The notes under the pieces were generated by a model. The model did no database searches, was not told where the DNA came from, and worked only from the letters and a program-made list of their open reading frames with translations. Positions 5,933 through 8,554 of a DNA stretch of 8,554 nucleotides are shown piece after piece (the first letter of the stretch is position 1; every line of letters begins with the position of its first letter). Origin of the DNA: an uncultured Chlorobiales bacterium (GTDB lineage: Bacteria; Bacteroidota; Chlorobiia; Chlorobiales; Thermochlorobacteraceae). The translations under genes were made by a program, and so were the position numbers. The stretch lies in assembly GCA_937959145.1 (NCBI GenBank), contig CALGMC010000246.1:1-8554 (forward strand), written 5' to 3'.

Positions 5933-8332
5933 TTACCCATTCACCAAGAGAAAATCAATCGTGCGGCGGCGCGTGTCGACGCTGTGGACTTTGATTTTCA
6001 CGCGCTTGCCGAGTTGCAACTTGCGATGCGAGCGTTTGCCGATTAAAGCGTAACTGCGCTCGTCAAATTCGTAGTAGTCGTCTTGCATATTTTTGATATG
6101 AACTAATCCTTCCACGTTCAATTCATCAATGCGCACATAAATTCCGAATTCGGTTACGCCTGAAATCACGCCGCCGTAGATGTTGCCAATATGTTCGGAA
6201 ATGTATTCGACTTGTTTGAGTTTGATAGAATCGCGCTCGGCTTCGGTTGCCATGCGTTCTTGCGAACTGGCGTGGTCGCAAATTGCAGGAATTAGGGCTG
6301 AAAGTTTTTTGAGTCGCGTTTGACGCATTTTTTTGTTTTGGGCGCGCAAAGTTTCATACTCATGGAGCAAACGGTGCGTGATGAGGTCGGGGTAGCGGCG
6401 AATCGGCGACGTGAAATGCAAGTAGTAATCAAACGCCAGTCCGTAGTGCCCGATGTTTTTATCGGAATAAACGGCTTTCGCCATGGAGCGCAACGCAATT
6501 TCGCTGACGAGCATTTCGGCGGGCGAGCCTTTGACGTCTTGAAGCAATTTTTTGAGCGCGTGCGATGACGCCGTATCGTTGTTGAGGGCGTTCTTCTTGA
6601 GTTCCAACTTGAAGCCCAATTTTCTGACGAACTCTGAAAGCAATTTGATTTTTTCAGGCAAGGGCGAATCGTGAACGCGATAAACGCTCGGATAGCCTAA
6701 TTCTTCGGTTTGAAAATGCGTCGCGATGTGTTTAGCAACAGTTTTATTGGCAAGAAGCATGAACTCTTCAATCAAGCGATGGCTATCGAGCCGAAGTTTT
6801 TTGATGACTTCAATCGGCTTGCCGCTGGCATCGAGTTTGAACTTAACTTCTTCGGTATCGAAATCAATCGCACCATTGTTCATGCGCGCTTTGGTGAGGT
6901 GTTTGGCTAATTGATTGAGCGTTAAAATTTCTTCGCTGTAATCGCCTTTGCCTGTTTCAATAATCGTTTGAACATCTTCGTAAGTGAATCGGCGGTGAGA
7001 GTGAATAACAGTTTTCGCGATTTGATAATCCTGCACTTCGGCAAGTTCGTTGAGCCTAAAAATGACGGAGTAAGCGAGGCGGTCGACGTGCGGGTTCAAA
7101 CTGCAAATATTTTCCGAGAGATTGGAGGGAAGCATTGGAATGACGCGGTCGACGAGATAGACCGATGTAGAACGCTTCTGCGCTTCTTCGTCAAGTTTTG
7201 TGCCTTCACGGACAAAGTGCGAGACGTCGGCAATATGCACGCCAACAATGAAATCGCCATTATCGGCGCGTTCAATCGAGAGCGCGTCGTCGAAGTCTTT
7301 GGCGTCGAAGGGGTCAATCGTGAAGACTGCCTTTTGGCGATAATCAAGACGCGATGCCAATTCCTCCTTCGAGATTTTTTCAGAAATGCGGTTGGCTTCT
7401 TCGAGAACGGCTTTCGGAAAGGTGGCGTCAATGCCGTGCGAGCGAGCAATCGCCGCGACTTCGGCGCGTGAATCTCCTGCTTTTCCGAGAACTTCTTTCA
7501 CCTTCGCCGAAAGCGAGGTGTCGGAATCAAATTTGAGTTTGTGAATGACAACCTTATCGCCCTCGCTTGCCTTGCCGATGTCTTTTTGTTTAATCGTGAT
7601 GTCGGGCAAGATGTTGGATTCATCGGGAATGAACTTGAAAGCGCGATTCGTGCGCTTGAGCGTGCCGACAAGTTCGGTGCGCGTGCGCTCGACAACCTCT
7701 GTGATTTTGCCTTCAAAGCGTTTCGACCAAGTGTTGCGCGGCTTGGAGTCGTCGTAAGGCGAATTGGTAATTTGAATCGTAACCACGTCGCCGTCAAGAG
7801 CTTGTTTGATGTGCTCGGCTTGAATGAACACGTCGTCGTCGTAGCCTTCAACCGTAACAAAGCCAAAGCCGTTGGGGTGCGTGCGAAGTTTGCCTGTGTA
7901 GGATTTGCCGAGTTCATATTTCGGCTTTTTTTGTTCGGCTTTGAAATGCTCAACGGCGTCGCGCTTCGGATAAACAGCACTTTGAACGCGCCGCTCAATA
8001 ATTTCAGATGGCGGAGTATCGGCAGAAGGAGCGAAGTAATTTCGGTCGTTATCCTTATCAACGCTACCTGCTTCGTGAAGGCGGTGCAGAACATACCAAA
8101 AGCCTGGCACATCGTCGTCGCTATCGTAGCCCAGGGCGCTGGCAAGGGCACGAGAGCGATAGCGTTTGCCTTCGTTCTCCGAAAGAAAATTGAGAATTTC
8201 AGCGGCGACGGATTTTTCGCCTTGTCGAATTAAAAACTCCATCACGCGTTCCATGTCGTCGGGGCGAGGGTAATTGCGCTTACGCTTTGAACCACGATGC
8301 TGATTCTTCTGATGATGCTTCTTTTTAGACAT
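5933..8332 (-). CDS. rnr: Ribonuclease R (RNB-family 3'-5' exoribonuclease)
   Basis: 799-residue processive 3'-5' hydrolytic exoribonuclease that degrades structured RNA (rRNA quality control, mRNA decay) in the cytoplasm. A basic N-terminal tail (1-20, Lys/Arg/His-rich) is followed by a winged-helix domain (about 24-102). Two cold-shock OB domains come next (about 145-190 with NGFGFVTV, and about 207-285). The RNB catalytic domain (about 330-655) has the metal-binding set IDPFDAKDFDDA, with D340, D346, D348 and D349. It also has VHIADVSHFV (365-374), LIEEFMLLAN (520-529) and SPIRRYPDLITHR (642-654). A C-terminal S1 domain (about 716-796) contains EFGIYVRI and EGLVHI. The length is near E. 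coli RNase R (about 813), but the protein ends right after S1 with no Lys-rich C-terminal tail. The winged helix and tail favour RNase R over RNase II. ATG 8332-8330 is taken as the start; no Shine-Dalgarno is evident. It lies 62 bases downstream of an ABC ATPase gene on the same strand. Confidence 0.96.
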   Translation of the reverse strand: MSKKKHHQKNQHRGSKRKRNYPRPDDMERVMEFLIRQGEKSVAAEILNFLSENEGKRYRSRALASALGYDSDDDVPGFWYVLHRLHEAGSVDKDNDRNYFAPSADTPPSEIIERRVQSAVYPKRDAVEHFKAEQKKPKYELGKSYTGKLRTHPNGFGFVTVEGYDDDVFIQAEHIKQALDGDVVTIQITNSPYDDSKPRNTWSKRFEGKITEVVERTRTELVGTLKRTNRAFKFIPDESNILPDITIKQKDIGKASEGDKVVIHKLKFDSDTSLSAKVKEVLGKAGDSRAEVAAIARSHGIDATFPKAVLEEANRISEKISKEELASRLDYRQKAVFTIDPFDAKDFDDALSIERADNGDFIVGVHIADVSHFVREGTKLDEEAQKRSTSVYLVDRVIPMLPSNLSENICSLNPHVDRLAYSVIFRLNELAEVQDYQIAKTVIHSHRRFTYEDVQTIIETGKGDYSEEILTLNQLAKHLTKARMNNGAIDFDTEEVKFKLDASGKPIEVIKKLRLDSHRLIEEFMLLANKTVAKHIATHFQTEELGYPSVYRVHDSPLPEKIKLLSEFVRKLGFKLELKKNALNNDTASSHALKKLLQDVKGSPAEMLVSEIALRSMAKAVYSDKNIGHYGLAFDYYLHFTSPIRRYPDLITHRLLHEYETLRAQNKKMRQTRLKKLSALIPAICDHASSQERMATEAERDSIKLKQVEYISEHIGNIYGGVISGVTEFGIYVRIDELNVEGLVHIKNMQDDYYEFDERSYALIGKRSHRKLQLGKRVKIKVHSVDTRRRTIDFLLVNG

Positions 8333-8394
8333 GGCTGGTCAATTGAACAGAACCGAAGGTTACAGGAGTGAGCATGAAAATGAACACAGTCGTT
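8333..8394 (-). other. Short spacer between the ABC ATPase gene and rnr
   Basis: 62 bases with no Shine-Dalgarno ahead of the rnr start. It holds only a 4-bp dyad, AACC (8351-8354) / GGTT (8358-8361), with a 3-base loop, too small to call a terminator. Nothing else is recognised. Confidence 0.4.
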
Positions 8395-8554
8395 TCAGGA
8401 AAGTATTTTTTTCGTGGGCTTGAACGCTTCGATGCAAAGCGTGTTTGTGCAGTGAGCGATTTCATCGTGGTCGTTGCTTGCAATCACGATAACGGTTTGC
8501 GAGATAAGTTGATTGAGTTTATTCCAAAATAAAGATTTTCCATCATCGTCGAGC
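8395..8554 (-). CDS. C-terminal end of an ABC-transporter ATPase, possibly CcmA-like (5' partial)
   Basis: The minus strand is open from the window edge to TGA at 8397-8395, giving 52 codons. The visible protein begins LDDDGKSLFWNKLNQLI, which fits the D-loop (usually LD..G) and next helix of an ABC nucleotide-binding domain. TVIVIASNDHDEIAHC then aligns with the last beta strand and H-loop region. It ends about 25 residues later with FKPTKKILS, the very short tail seen in small ATPases such as CcmA (cytochrome c maturation haem exporter). Walker A, signature and Walker B motifs would lie outside the window. Asn (residue 29 of the fragment) stands where the H-loop His is usually found. It shares the strand with rnr 62 bases downstream, with no clear terminator between, so co-transcription is possible. 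The ABC assignment is moderate and CcmA is only a suggestion. Confidence 0.55.
   Translation of the reverse strand, partial: LDDDGKSLFWNKLNQLISQTVIVIASNDHDEIAHCTNTLCIEAFKPTKKILS

Noticed and set aside
6968..7471. 167-residue open frame on the plus strand inside rnr
   Set aside because: It lies opposite the RNB catalytic region, shows no recognisable motif, and is a shadow frame.
7498..8151. 217-residue alternative frame on the minus strand inside rnr
   Set aside because: It overlaps the true rnr frame on the same strand, is a Ser/Thr/Pro/Ala/Arg-rich low-information sequence, and has no family resemblance.
7541..8233. 230-residue open frame on the plus strand inside rnr
   Set aside because: It is antisense to a complete, motif-rich RNase R gene, shows no domain or plausible composition, and is readily explained as a shadow of the rnr codon pattern.
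8351..8361. AACC/GGTT mini-hairpin between the ABC gene and rnr
   Set aside because: A 4-bp stem with a 3-base loop and no T-run is expected by chance.
1..8554. Mobile elements, CRISPR, tRNA, rRNA, phage or defence genes
   Set aside because: I looked on both strands for transposase or integrase motifs, spaced repeats, cloverleaf-like segments and long direct repeats, and saw none.

Overview
The window holds seven genes and looks like ordinary bacterial chromosome. I see no mobile element, CRISPR array, tRNA or rRNA. Sampled lines are roughly mid-40s % GC. None of the visible starts has a clear Shine-Dalgarno sequence. Together with the flavour of the proteins (LSDQRMPGM-type response regulator, VPGKVYEYIG-type glycosyltransferase, RNase R with a basic N-terminus), this suggests the Bacteroidota/Chlorobiota group, perhaps a Chloroherpeton-like member. 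That placement is inference, not proof.

Plus strand, left to right. (1) The 3' ~95% of a TIGR01777-family NAD(P)-binding epimerase (1-922). (2) A 258-base spacer (923-1180) with two short inverted repeats and a possible promoter. (3) A tight series of four genes: a membrane sensor histidine kinase (1181-2788), a response regulator with two receiver domains and no output domain (2820-3815), the SMC-complex kleisin ScpA (3839-4552), and a GT4-like glycosyltransferase that appears to start at TTG (4565-5896). The gaps of 31, 23 and 12 bases suggest one transcript.

Minus strand. This cluster meets a convergent pair across a 36-base gap (5897-5932) with a weak hairpin. The pair is ribonuclease R (8332 to 5933), preceded by the last 52 codons of a short ABC-transporter ATPase (8554 to 8395) that resembles the CcmA type and enters from beyond the right edge.

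The kinase and regulator almost certainly form a phosphorelay pair. Nothing in the sequence ties them functionally to ScpA or the glycosyltransferase beyond position. I found no convincing new biological system. The points most worth following are the second receiver domain with a lost acidic pocket, the kinase's unassigned extracytoplasmic domain without HAMP, the apparent Asn at the H-loop position of the ABC fragment, and the mixed-function operon.
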